Of a stretch of 64,000 nucleotides of DNA, positions 16,449-23,984 are shown piece after piece. Position numbers and translations under genes: made by a program. Under the pieces are notes generated by a model, which was not told the origin of the DNA, made no database searches, and saw only the letters and a list, made by a program, of their open reading frames with translations. The DNA is from Brevibacillus reuszeri (GTDB lineage Bacteria > Bacillota > Bacilli > Brevibacillales > Brevibacillaceae), in the NCBI RefSeq assembly GCF_001187725.1, contig NZ_LGIQ01000011.1, forward strand, positions 1 to 64,000, in the 5' to 3' direction. The first letter of the stretch is position 1. Each line of letters opens with the position of its first letter.

Positions 16449-16525
16449 TACCTCTATCTATCTCGGTTTTATAACGAGCCTACACCATGCGGGCGACTTT
16501 CATCGCACACGGCGTTCCATCAACA
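16449..16525 (-). mobile_element. 3'-terminal remnant of a group II intron (domains V and VI)
   Basis: On the minus strand 16517-16482 folds as intron domain V: lower stem ACGCCGTG/CATGGTGT, upper stem GCGA/TCGC, terminal loop TGAAAG, bulge CCG, with the CGC catalytic triad. It is followed by a domain VI-like hairpin CTCG/CGAG (16462-16478) and a 3' end GGTAT at 16448. The reverse-transcriptase gene and domains I-IV are absent upstream. The spacing and order are as expected for an intron end, so this is a strong relic call but not a functional intron. Confidence 0.6.
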
Positions 16526-16663
16526 GGTAATAAGATGAAAACTTACAATGGGCTTATTCAGAATATCAAGTGGTTCTCACAAAATTCTCACAAACCTAGG
16601 GTTGTACACATATTTCAGTGCATTAAAACTCTTATATATCAATAATTTGAGACATATAGTATT

Positions 16664-16690
16664 TACCCGGAGAAAGTGGATATTCGATAG
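16664..16690 (+). repeat. right copy of imperfect 27-bp direct repeat (queF 3'-end relic, attR-like)
   Basis: The 27 bases read YPEKVDIR-stop in frame and match the end of queF (7487-7513) at 24 of 27 positions. No other queF sequence precedes it. A good intrinsic terminator follows at 16752, as expected if this was the ancestral downstream flank of queF. Confidence 0.6.
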
Positions 16691-16751
16691 AAGTAATAAG
16701 TCTCTGCTCGTTTATAATAGATTAAGTCGCTTTTCTACACCTTGTGAGCTT

Positions 16752-16787
16752 GGCTCTTGCAGTCCTTTTGCCGGAGCTTTTCTTTTC
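16752..16787 (+). terminator. terminator, possibly the displaced que-operon terminator
   Basis: GGCTC with TGCA pairs to TGCC and GAGC (one mismatch, 7-nt loop) followed by TTTTCTTTT. No intact plus-strand gene now reads into it. Its place 62 nt after the queF relic suggests it once ended the que transcript. The ORFs predicted over 16548-16962 are not supported. Confidence 0.5.
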
Positions 16788-16888
16788 CTATCGTGCTAAA
16801 TCGGTGCTATTCCTACGTATGAGAATCGGTTTAACCCGGGGGATTTTCTTGTCCAGCTTACTATCTCTGAGAAAACGAGGTAATGCAC

Positions 16889-17332
16889 ATGAACATCAGA
16901 AACTCTGTAAAAGCAATACTCATCGAGCAAGGAAAGCTACTCGTTTCAAAGTACGAGGATGAGAGCGAGGGCATTTATTATCTCTTGCCCGGCGGTGGAC
17001 AAAATCCTGGTGAGACACTTCATCAAGCATTGATACGGGAATGCCTGGAAGAAACCGGATTAACGGTCATTCCAGACGAGTTGTTATTCATCCGAGAATG
17101 TTTTATGCAAGCAGATATTCATCGAGTCGAGCTTATGTTTGCCTGTCAGCTTCAGCCTGATCAAGCACGGGAGCAATCCGCTATTGCTTTGGACGACAAA
17201 CAGATCGGAATAGAGTGGCTGCCTATCTGTGATTTGCTCGAGCAACCGCTCCATCCCGCCATGCTGCGTGAAATCATTCTAGGCCATGTAGGCAATAAGC
17301 AAGCACCAATTTATTTAGGGCAAATATTCTAG
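16889..17332 (+). CDS. NUDIX hydrolase
   Basis: A 147-aa NUDIX-fold protein. The catalytic box G-x5-E-x7-REUxEExGU is intact (GGQNPGETLHQALIRECLEE then TGL, about residues 36-58). It probably hydrolyses a nucleoside diphosphate derivative; the substrate cannot be deduced. The start at 16889 has GAGGT 7 nt upstream; an ATG six bases earlier is too close to it. It is the first gene of apparent chromosomal backbone to the right of the island. Confidence 0.92.
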   Translation: MNIRNSVKAILIEQGKLLVSKYEDESEGIYYLLPGGGQNPGETLHQALIRECLEETGLTVIPDELLFIRECFMQADIHRVELMFACQLQPDQAREQSAIALDDKQIGIEWLPICDLLEQPLHPAMLREIILGHVGNKQAPIYLGQIF

Positions 17333-17420
17333 CAAGGACAGGTTTCCCCAACATGCTTCTCTTTACAAAAAATGTTACTATGGTAGAGAATCCGACTATA
17401 GAGAGAAAGGGATGTTTGCC

Positions 17421-17648
17421 ATGAAGCCAATAAATGTGCAAGACTCTTATTTGCATTACCTGATTACAAAGGAAATTCCCGTTACGCTGATCACAAAAAA
17501 TGGAGTTCCACTTAAAGGCACGATTGCCTACTCTGACGCGTATACGGTCACGATGCAATCACAAGGCAAGCAAAGTCTCTTTTTCAAAGCGGCAATCTCG
17601 ACAATTACTCCGGTTAAACCCGTACCACTGCCGGAAATCTTGAAGTAA
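17421..17648 (+). CDS. Hfq-like Sm-family RNA-binding protein
   Basis: A 75-aa Sm-fold protein. The N-terminus KPINVQDSYLHYLITKEIPV corresponds to the Hfq Q-D...L helix and first strand. Sm1 is TLITKNGVPLKGTIAYSDAY, then TVTMQSQGKQSLFF, and Sm2 is FKAAISTITP. Canonical Hfq has YKHAIS at Sm2; here it is FFKAAIS, so the His used at the proximal RNA-binding face is replaced. Such divergence suggests a paralogue beside a normal hfq elsewhere in the genome (not seen here). The ATG at 17421 has AAAGGGATG upstream. It is followed by a strong terminator. Confidence 0.8.
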   Translation: MKPINVQDSYLHYLITKEIPVTLITKNGVPLKGTIAYSDAYTVTMQSQGKQSLFFKAAISTITPVKPVPLPEILK

Positions 17649-17671
17649 GCCTTCCATAATACGTCAGCCAA

Positions 17672-17711
17672 CAGCCCTATCTTTTATCTGATAGGGCTGC
17701 CTTGTTATTTG
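17672..17711 (+). terminator. terminator after hfq-like gene
   Basis: CAGCCCTATC pairs with GATAGGGCTG over an 8-nt loop, followed by CCTTGTTATTT. It starts 24 nt after the stop. Confidence 0.82.
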
Positions 17712-17790
17712 CGTCACGATTTCTATGATTTGTTCTATTCCCCCTAATCTGGTATCGTTTTCTTAAAAAAACGTACAAGGATGGCATGAC

Positions 17791-18021
17791 TTGTCTCGTC
17801 GCTTGATTGGGTTTGGTTTTTGCTTTTGCGCGGCACTTTTATTTATGACCTATTATCTCGGAGCATCCATTTTCAGCGCCAGACAATACGGTTTTGATCC
17901 CGTGATATTTAGTTGGATTGTCGAGGAAACCTTCGCTTGGCTGCTTCCTGTTTTTGCAGGGATATTTCTGCTCACTGGCATTATCTATTTAATTGTGGCT
18001 GAAATCCGGGGAGACAAGTAG
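17791..18021 (+). CDS. small two-helix membrane protein
   Basis: A 76-aa protein with two hydrophobic segments (about 5-25 and 47-70) separated by a short loop (QYGFDPVIFSWIVEETF), ending in charged residues EIRGDK. The start is TTG with AAGGATG 6 nt upstream. Function unknown; no motif beyond the membrane topology. It is monocistronic and lies between the hfq-like terminator and the fRMsr promoter. Confidence 0.6.
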   Translation: MSRRLIGFGFCFCAALLFMTYYLGASIFSARQYGFDPVIFSWIVEETFAWLLPVFAGIFLLTGIIYLIVAEIRGDK

Positions 18022-18068
18022 AAGTGCCGAATCAAGCATTCCATCGTTCATTTCCTATCAGAATACTT

Positions 18069-18074
18069 TATAAT
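18069..18074 (+). promoter_or_regulatory. -10 element of the fRMsr gene
   Basis: Perfect TATAAT 45 nt upstream of the start codon. The -35 is weak (TTCATT at 16-bp spacing). Confidence 0.45.
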
Positions 18075-18118
18075 GAGTGAATAAGTGAGGCATAGCTTAA
18101 TTGGGGAGGTACGTTTTC

Positions 18119-18598
18119 ATGTTTCAAGTCGAGAATTACTCGGGAGATCGAAAAGAAGGCTACGAGCTGGTCATCATGCAGCTGCAAGCCTTGGTTGATG
18201 GAGAAACAAATCAGATTGCAAATCTAGCCAATGCGTCTGCACTCTTAAATCAATTTCTGCATGGTATAAACTGGGTCGGTTTTTACCTAACCGAGGGGGA
18301 AGGACTTGTTCTGGGGCCATTCCAAGGACTGCCTGCGTGCGTCCGTATCCCATTTGGCAAAGGTGTATGCGGGACAGCAGCTAGCAAACGGGAAACCGTT
18401 CTTGTTGAGGATGTTCATCTGTTCCCGGGTCATATCGCATGCGATGCAGCTTCGGAGTCCGAAATCGTCGTGCCGATCATCAAGAACGATGCACTGATCG
18501 GTGTACTCGATATCGACAGCCCGATTAAGAATCGTTTTGATGAAGTGGACCAACACTACCTCGAGCAATTTATTGCAACCTTAACACGATATCTTTAA
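18119..18598 (+). CDS. free methionine-(R)-sulfoxide reductase (GAF domain, YtsP-type)
   Basis: A 159-aa single GAF-domain enzyme that reduces free methionine-R-sulfoxide. The three family cysteines are present: ACVRIPFGKGVCGTAA carries two and GHIACDAAS the third. The acidic substrate-binding residues follow in SEIVVPI and GVLDIDS. The start at 18119 has GGGGAGGT 8 nt upstream; the TTG upstream lies inside that site. It has its own promoter and is followed by a long hairpin. Confidence 0.93.
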   Translation: MFQVENYSGDRKEGYELVIMQLQALVDGETNQIANLANASALLNQFLHGINWVGFYLTEGEGLVLGPFQGLPACVRIPFGKGVCGTAASKRETVLVEDVHLFPGHIACDAASESEIVVPIIKNDALIGVLDIDSPIKNRFDEVDQHYLEQFIATLTRYL

Positions 18599-18606
18599 AC
18601 GAAATT

Positions 18607-18647
18607 CACTCCATTTTCATTTTGGTGATTAATAATAAAATGGAGTG
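18607..18647. other. 11-bp hairpin between fRMsr and thioesterase genes
   Basis: CACTCCATTTT (18607-18617) pairs perfectly with AAAATGGAGTG (18637-18647) over a 19-nt loop. No U-tract follows in either direction, so it may be an mRNA-stabilising or processing structure rather than a terminator. Confidence 0.55.
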
Positions 18648-18714
18648 GCATAATAAAAGTAAGAATATTAAAATGATTTCTAATGAATTGTTTTTGAGAA
18701 AGGAAGTCGTCCCC

Positions 18715-19233
18715 ATGACCGTTGAGCGTTTTGTTCGAGAGTCTCGCACATTTAAAGCAAGCCACGTACTCCCTCCAGACACGAACAATCACAACACTTT
18801 ATTTGGCGGCAGATTGATGGCGCATATTGACGATGTCGCCGCGATCTCAGCTATGAAGCACGCACGGGGACCTGTCGTTACAGCCTCAACAGATTCCGTC
18901 GACTTCCTGCAGCCGATACGGGTCGATAATGAAGTCTCTCTCGAAGCCTTTGTCACCTGGTCGCACAAAACCTCGATGGAAGTATTCGTCAAAATTGTTG
19001 CGGAGGATCTGCTTACCGGAATCCGCACCGTATGCGCTACCTCGTTTTTGACCTTCGTCGCGATTGGGGAAGATGGGCGGCCGACAACAGTTCCACAGGT
19101 TGTACCCGAGACATCCGAGGAAATTTTCCTCCATGATGGCGCAGCCGAACGGGCAGAAGCACGTAAGCTACGCCGTACACGCAGCAAGCATCTCGCTGAC
19201 TTGCTCGGAACCCGTCGACCGTGGGAGCCTTAA
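18715..19233 (+). CDS. acyl-CoA thioesterase (YkhA/hotdog family)
   Basis: A 172-aa hotdog-fold protein hydrolysing acyl-CoA to free acid and CoA. The family segments are seen: NNHNTLFGGRLMAHIDDVAA (about 25-44), VVTASTDSVDFLQPI, and the second strand ETSEEIFLHDGA. The C-terminus is basic and Arg-rich. The start at 18715 has AAAGGA 9 nt upstream; in-frame extension to 18622 overlaps the hairpin and is unlikely. A strong terminator follows. Confidence 0.93.
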   Translation: MTVERFVRESRTFKASHVLPPDTNNHNTLFGGRLMAHIDDVAAISAMKHARGPVVTASTDSVDFLQPIRVDNEVSLEAFVTWSHKTSMEVFVKIVAEDLLTGIRTVCATSFLTFVAIGEDGRPTTVPQVVPETSEEIFLHDGAAERAEARKLRRTRSKHLADLLGTRRPWEP

Positions 19234-19258
19234 TTCCACTCACGAGCTTTGTACGAGC

Positions 19259-19290
19259 AAAAACCCTTTCCAAAGTAGAAAGGGTTTTTC
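19259..19290 (+). terminator. terminator after the thioesterase gene
   Basis: AAAACCCTTTC pairs with GAAAGGGTTTT over about 8 nt, followed by TTC. It can serve both the thioesterase and the convergent GNAT gene, since the left flank is A-rich. Confidence 0.88.
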
Positions 19291-19302
19291 TGCATGGCTT
19301 CC

Positions 19303-19722
19303 CTACAAATCTTTCTTCAAATAATAGTGGGTAAATCCTCCCGCATTTTCAATCACACCGTATACTTCGTACGCTTGCATTTTATAAAAATCGAGCGCCT
19401 GAAAGCTTAACGTGTCCAGCTTGATAAAATCACAGCCTTTTTCTCTCGCCAGCTCTTCTGCTGCCGCCAGCAGCTTTTTGCCGTAGCCTTTTCCCCGAGC
19501 TCTTTCATCGACAATCAGATAGTGCACCTCTAGCCAGTTCCAGCATATTTCTCCGACAAGTCCACCGAACGTTTGACCTGCCGCATCTTTAACAAACAGG
19601 TTCACTTCTTGGTACTTGCTTTTTAATTCATCTGGAAAGTGCGCGTAATTGTAGGCAACCAGTTTGTTTCTGACGCACTGCTTGTCCTCGCTCTTTCCTT
19701 CATTCGTGATAAAAAGCTCCAT
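19303..19722 (-). CDS. GNAT family N-acetyltransferase
   Basis: A 139-aa single-domain GNAT. The acetyl-CoA pyrophosphate loop RARGKGYGKKLL (R/QxxGxG/A) is at about residues 76-87, followed by a helix and CDFIKLDTLSFQALDFY, with the end-of-domain AGGFTHYYLKKDL. The substrate is unknown. GAGGAG lies 9 nt before the ATG. It is convergent with the thioesterase gene and shares the terminator region. Confidence 0.9.
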   Translation of the reverse strand: MELFITNEGKSEDKQCVRNKLVAYNYAHFPDELKSKYQEVNLFVKDAAGQTFGGLVGEICWNWLEVHYLIVDERARGKGYGKKLLAAAEELAREKGCDFIKLDTLSFQALDFYKMQAYEVYGVIENAGGFTHYYLKKDL

Positions 19723-19827
19723 CCTTCTCCACTCCTCATTTCAAAAGCATCTGGCTTCACAGTTCACTCTCATTTAACTTACCATATTTTAACTGTTTTC
19801 TGCACGCTTCTTCTCTATGCATTTCTT

Positions 19828-19857
19828 TTGATCTCCTGGACAGGAATCGGCTATGAT
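19828..19857 (+). promoter_or_regulatory. sigma-A promoter of the 58-aa membrane protein gene
   Basis: TTGATC (19828-19833) and TATGAT (19852-19857) with an 18-bp spacer. Because the -10 covers the upstream ATG at 19853, translation must start further down, at the GTG at 19877. Confidence 0.6.
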
Positions 19858-19876
19858 AGATGACGAGGTGACGAAT

Positions 19877-20053
19877 GTGGCTTATATAGAAGAAACTACG
19901 CTGATTGCCTATTTCGCTTTTACGATTTTTTTCCTGGTAGCTTACAAGCTTAGTCAAATCTCTTTGGTTACCCTCGTGATTTGCTTGGTCTCTACCGCTG
20001 TATTGGCTGTCGTTTTCTATCTTTTGGTGCAGCAATACTGGCCCGTTCATTAG
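19877..20053 (+). CDS. small membrane protein (58 aa)
   Basis: A 58-aa protein almost entirely made of two hydrophobic helices (TLIAYFAFTIFFLVAY and LVTLVICLVSTAVLAVVFYL). GTG start at 19877 with GAGGTGA upstream, supported by the promoter position. It is not related to any family I recognise. It lies between the GNAT gene and the convergent two-component operon. Confidence 0.55.
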   Translation: MAYIEETTLIAYFAFTIFFLVAYKLSQISLVTLVICLVSTAVLAVVFYLLVQQYWPVH

Positions 20054-20084
20054 GCGTATGTCAGGCATTCTTCCCAAGCCTGCA

Positions 20085-20126
20085 CAAAAGGCGTAACCCA
20101 CTCATCATTTGCAGTGTGTTACGCCC
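20085..20126 (-). terminator. terminator of the two-component operon
   Basis: GGCGTAAC (20090-20097) with an inner CAC pairs with GTG and GTTACGCC (20118-20125). On the minus strand the stem is followed by TTTTGTG. Confidence 0.75.
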
Positions 20127-20146
20127 GGCAAGGTTAACTCTCGCCA

Positions 20147-21925
20147 TTACTCAGTAGACAGGTGACAGGGCAGCACAAAGTAAAAAGTAACCCCTCGATC
20201 CGTATTGCGCACACCGTACGTCCCTTCGTGCAATTCGATGATGTGCTTGACGATGGCTAGTCCAAGTCCGGTTCCCCCAGTCTTGCGATTCCGTGATCGC
20301 TCGATCCGGTAAAAACGATCCCAGATATGCTCAAGCTGATCCTCCGGGATGTGCTCTCCTTCATTTTCGATCGCCACAAACAATTCCCGATTGTCTCTAC
20401 CTTCGATCCGAACCGTAATCTCACTGCCCACTCGTGCATGGCGGATCGCATTGACCAAGATATTGAATAAAATCTGCTCAATCTTTACTTGATCCGCGAA
20501 AAGAGCTTCTTCATTCGCCAAAATCGTGACAACCCGCAAATCCTTTTCATTAAAATGATGCAGCAGTTTATCCACGACTTCTTCCATCAGTTCACTGACA
20601 AAGAAGGAGCTTTTTTTCAGCTTGATCGTTTTCGACTCCAGCTTCGTCAGCTCCAACATGTCTCTGACCAGCTCTTCCATCTTCTCAGTCTCATCCAAAA
20701 TGACCTCGATGTATCGGTCGTGCTTGTTCTCTCCCACGCCATCCTTTAATCCTTCGGCAAAGCTTTTGACGATACTGATCGGCGTTTTCAGCTCATGGGA
20801 GACGTTGGATACGAACTCCTTCTGGATCAGCTCCATGCGCTGCTTCTGCTCCATCTCAGCACGAAGCTGCTCGTTAGCTTGCTGCAATTCCTTTAAGGTC
20901 ACATCGAGCTTTTCCGCCATCGTATTCAAGCTTCTCGCCAGACTCCCGAATTCATCGTTTCTCATGATGGGGGATTTGACCGAAAAGTCCAGCTTGGCCA
21001 TCTGCAAGGCGCTTCGATTCAAGGACAACAGCGGCTTTGAAACCACTTTGGAAAAAATGAGTGAAAGCAGGAGAATCAGAGCAAATCCGCCGATTCCGAT
21101 ATAGATGTAAAACAGGCGCAGGGCATCGTTTGCCTCACTGATTTGCTGAAGCGATGTCGAAGCGATAATGAGATCCGTTACTTTGCCATCCTTCATCGCT
21201 GGTTGAATGACGACGAGACTGCGGACTCCGCTCCACGGCTCGACCCACTCCTCCTCAATTATATTGCCGCTCTCCAAATTCGCCTTGCGTGCTTCCGATA
21301 GCGGGAACCAGTCTTTGATGACGAGAACTAAGATTCCTTGACGGGAGTTCCATTGATTCGGCGAAGGAAGCAGCATCCCTGTTATCTCACCGGATAATCG
21401 CTCCAGCGGTTCTGCCGTTCCACTTGTTTTCAAGCTGCCGATTGGCTTTTCACCGGCCTTGTGAATCACCAATGGATAAAATAGAGTCTGAGGAATACCT
21501 TCCTCAAATACACCGGTTGCTTCGATATGATCGCCGATATGCAAATTCGCATTGATCAAATCTTTTCGGTAGACGTCTGGAAACATGGACAGGGAGATTT
21601 TCACTTTTTCCCCTGCCGCATTGCGGACAACAATACCAAACGGGTTATCCACTTTTACTTTTCCATCCGTGCTGACAATCGCGATCTGCGCTTTATTCCG
21701 ACTGATAAACAAAGACACCTCGTTCGCCATGCTTTCCTCGTCCCATTGCTTGGAGACGTAATGCTCGGCAAATGTCTTCAGCTTATTTTCCAGATCTCCC
21801 AGTTTTTTCGATTGATAAAATTGTTCAAAAAAAAGTAACTGACCGAGCATGATGATCGTATATAACAACAGGAAAAGCGATGACGTGATGGCGAACAGCT
21901 TGAACGTTACCCCCCGCCGCTTCAT
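20147..21925 (-). CDS. sensor histidine kinase (HAMP, HisKA, HATPase)
   Basis: A 592-aa two-TM kinase: TM1 about 10-32, an extracytoplasmic sensor of about 235 residues, TM2 about 273-292, HAMP to about 345, a short coiled coil, then the H-box with phospho-acceptor His377 (VSNVSHELKTPIS). The N-box is ILFNILVNAIRHAR and the G-boxes lead to TGGTGLGLAIVKHI. All catalytic motifs are present. It shares a 4-nt ATGA overlap with the upstream OmpR-type regulator, so the two form an operon. The signal is unknown; the large extracytoplasmic loop has no motif I recognise. Confidence 0.93.
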   Translation of the reverse strand: MKRRGVTFKLFAITSSLFLLLYTIIMLGQLLFFEQFYQSKKLGDLENKLKTFAEHYVSKQWDEESMANEVSLFISRNKAQIAIVSTDGKVKVDNPFGIVVRNAAGEKVKISLSMFPDVYRKDLINANLHIGDHIEATGVFEEGIPQTLFYPLVIHKAGEKPIGSLKTSGTAEPLERLSGEITGMLLPSPNQWNSRQGILVLVIKDWFPLSEARKANLESGNIIEEEWVEPWSGVRSLVVIQPAMKDGKVTDLIIASTSLQQISEANDALRLFYIYIGIGGFALILLLSLIFSKVVSKPLLSLNRSALQMAKLDFSVKSPIMRNDEFGSLARSLNTMAEKLDVTLKELQQANEQLRAEMEQKQRMELIQKEFVSNVSHELKTPISIVKSFAEGLKDGVGENKHDRYIEVILDETEKMEELVRDMLELTKLESKTIKLKKSSFFVSELMEEVVDKLLHHFNEKDLRVVTILANEEALFADQVKIEQILFNILVNAIRHARVGSEITVRIEGRDNRELFVAIENEGEHIPEDQLEHIWDRFYRIERSRNRKTGGTGLGLAIVKHIIELHEGTYGVRNTDRGVTFYFVLPCHLSTE

Positions 21926-22602
21926 CGTTCTTCCTCGAAGGTATAGCCTGCCTTGATAACCGTTCGGATGTGACGCGCTTCGCCGCCTAGCTTGCTGCGA
22001 AGCTTCTTGATATGCGTATCAACGACACGCAAATCGCCGAAGTAATCGAAGCCCCAGACATGATCCATGATGGTTTCGCGGGACAGGACGATACCTGCGT
22101 TTTTGATCAAATACACGAGCAACTCGTATTCCTTGGGTGTCAGATCTACTTCTTCTCCCATAATCTCCATGCGTCGCGCTCGTTTATTGATCACTACATG
22201 ACCAAAGCACAACAAATGATCAGCTTTGCCGACAGTTCCCTCCACCCGCTTCATGAGTGTGTTGGCACGGGCGACGAGCACTTTTGGGCTGAATGGCTTG
22301 GTGACATAATCATCTGCGCCCAGCTCAAAGCCGAGCATTTTATCGTCATCCTCAGATTTGGCCGTTAGCATGATGATGGGCACGTCTGATCTTGCCCTGA
22401 TGTATTTGCACACAGCCCAGCCGTCCATTTCTGGCATGAGGATATCGAGAATGATCAGATCGACTCTTTGCGTCTCTAGCATTTCGATTGCTTGCTTTCC
22501 GTTTTCCGCTTCATATACAGTCCATTGCTCCTGCTCAAAATAGTCGGCGACGATTTCACGAATCCGACTTTCATCTTCAATGAGGAGCACTTGTCGTTTC
22601 AT
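21922..22602 (-). CDS. OmpR/PhoB-type response regulator
   Basis: A 226-aa regulator with an N-terminal receiver (acid pocket LLIEDES, phospho-acceptor in LIILDILMPEMDGW, Lys in ADDYVTKPF) and a C-terminal winged helix (DLTPKEYELLVYLIKNAG, VVDTHIKKLRSKL). The ATG at 22602 follows a purine-rich GAAGGGGGAC; the longer reading frame upstream is not supported by a ribosome site. It is the first gene of the operon with the HAMP kinase, which it presumably receives phosphate from. Confidence 0.95.
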   Translation of the reverse strand: MKRQVLLIEDESRIREIVADYFEQEQWTVYEAENGKQAIEMLETQRVDLIILDILMPEMDGWAVCKYIRARSDVPIIMLTAKSEDDDKMLGFELGADDYVTKPFSPKVLVARANTLMKRVEGTVGKADHLLCFGHVVINKRARRMEIMGEEVDLTPKEYELLVYLIKNAGIVLSRETIMDHVWGFDYFGDLRVVDTHIKKLRSKLGGEARHIRTVIKAGYTFEEER

Positions 22603-22806
22603 CTGTTGATGTCCCCCTTCGGCCCATCTTTCTCGCTCTGGAGAATCCTGCGCCTTCAGTATAGATGAAAATTGTGTTTTCTGTGTGTTCCATTCTGTCC
22701 CATGATTAATTTGTGCGAAATAGGGAAAAGGACACAAGAAGTACACAAGAATCATGTAATCTGTTTTAATAGAATAGAACGTTTGTAAATTGGAAAGGAT
22801 GTTCCC

Positions 22807-23835
22807 ATGAATCTGCTCACCTTCCTGAAAAAACCAGATGTCAGACGCTTTGGGATTCTAGCATTATTCTGCTTGCTGCTCTATTCTCTGGGAAGCATGA
22901 TGAATGTCGTACTATTGACCTTCCTGGTTACCTTTTTAATGGATCGGTTGCATTTTCATGTCACCAAGCTGATTCATAAAGTGATTCCAATCAGTCCAAA
23001 GCTTGTTCTCGTCACGCAATATGTTGTGCTGACCACCTTGCTGGTTGTTGGAGGGTTCAAAGTATTTCCTGCCCTCATCCATCAGAGTGCCCAACTGATT
23101 CATGTCATTGAGCATGTCTTTCGGAATCAGCAGGGTAATGAGTTTATGCAATACGTGATGCCTGCCTTGGAAAAAGTGGATATGCAAGGGATCGTGAAAA
23201 GCAGTCTTGATTTTCTGTCGGTCGTAAAGAATTGGGGATTCAACATGTTTTTAGCCCTAATTCTAAGCTTGTTCTTCCTTTTAGGAAAGGCAAATGTCAT
23301 CGCGTTCACCGCACAGTTCAAGGAAAGCAAGCTTTCCTGGCTGTATAACGAGATTGAGTACTTCAGCAAAAAGTTCATTCTCACGTTTGGAAAAGTTATC
23401 GAAACCCAATTGCTGATTGCGTTGATTAACACCATTCTCACCACCATCGCGCTCTGGTTCATGGGCTTCCCGAATCTGATTGGTCTGGCTCTGTTGATCT
23501 TCGTATTGGGACTCATCCCGGTAGCTGGCGTGGTAATCTCGCTCATTCCATTGAGTGCAATCGCATTTAGTATTGGCGGAATTCATATGGTTGTGTACCT
23601 GCTCATCTTCGTTGCGCTCATTCACGCTCTGGAAGCATATGTGCTCAACCCGAGATTGATGGCATCCAAGACACATCTGCCAATTTTCTATACGTTTGTG
23701 GTTCTCATCTTCTCGGAGCATTTCTTTGGCGTCTGGGGCTTGATCGTCGGAATCCCATCGTTCGTATTCCTGCTCGATATTCTCGAAGTGAAAAAGATGG
23801 GGCAGCCACTTCCCAATGCAGTTTCTACACAGTAA
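22807..23835 (+). CDS. AI-2E family transporter (PF01594-type permease)
   Basis: A 342-aa polytopic protein with about eight hydrophobic segments: two pairs near the start, a soluble middle section (about 100-145), and the conserved C-terminal block with GLIPVAGVVISLIPLSAIA and the PRLMASKTHLPIF loop typical of the family. Members have been linked to AI-2 export or Na+/H+ exchange; the substrate here is unknown. AAAGGATG precedes the ATG. It is transcribed divergently from the two-component operon and ends at a strong terminator. Confidence 0.88.
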   Translation: MNLLTFLKKPDVRRFGILALFCLLLYSLGSMMNVVLLTFLVTFLMDRLHFHVTKLIHKVIPISPKLVLVTQYVVLTTLLVVGGFKVFPALIHQSAQLIHVIEHVFRNQQGNEFMQYVMPALEKVDMQGIVKSSLDFLSVVKNWGFNMFLALILSLFFLLGKANVIAFTAQFKESKLSWLYNEIEYFSKKFILTFGKVIETQLLIALINTILTTIALWFMGFPNLIGLALLIFVLGLIPVAGVVISLIPLSAIAFSIGGIHMVVYLLIFVALIHALEAYVLNPRLMASKTHLPIFYTFVVLIFSEHFFGVWGLIVGIPSFVFLLDILEVKKMGQPLPNAVSTQ

Positions 23836-23856
23836 AAAACTCTTTTTACGGAAGAT

Positions 23857-23910
23857 AAGCTTTTCTGGTATGCGATGCATGATTCATATCGCTGCCAGGA
23901 AAGCTTTTTT
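23857..23910 (+). terminator. terminator after the AI-2E-family gene
   Basis: AAGCTTTTCTGG pairs with CCAGGAAAGCTT (one mismatch, 26-nt loop region) followed by TTTT. Confidence 0.8.
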
Positions 23911-23916
23911 GCATAC

Positions 23917-23951
23917 ATAAAAAAGGCTGCCGATTTCACATCGACAACCTC
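23917..23951 (-). terminator. terminator of the hydantoinase operon
   Basis: On the minus strand AGGTTG-CGAT pairs with ATCG-CAGCC (two mismatched positions) followed by TTTTTT, 34 nt beyond the hydantoinase stop. Confidence 0.7.
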
Positions 23952-23984
23952 AACTATAACCACTCGATTTATTGAAAATACTCT

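Noticed and set aside
16548-16962. Two short plus-strand ORFs before the NUDIX gene
   Set aside because: No ribosome sites and no protein-like composition; the region is explained by the queF relic, a terminator and leader DNA.
19757-20101. 114-aa minus-strand ORF opposite the 58-aa membrane protein
   Set aside because: The plus strand has a promoter, ribosome site and two hydrophobic helices; the minus frame has none of these.
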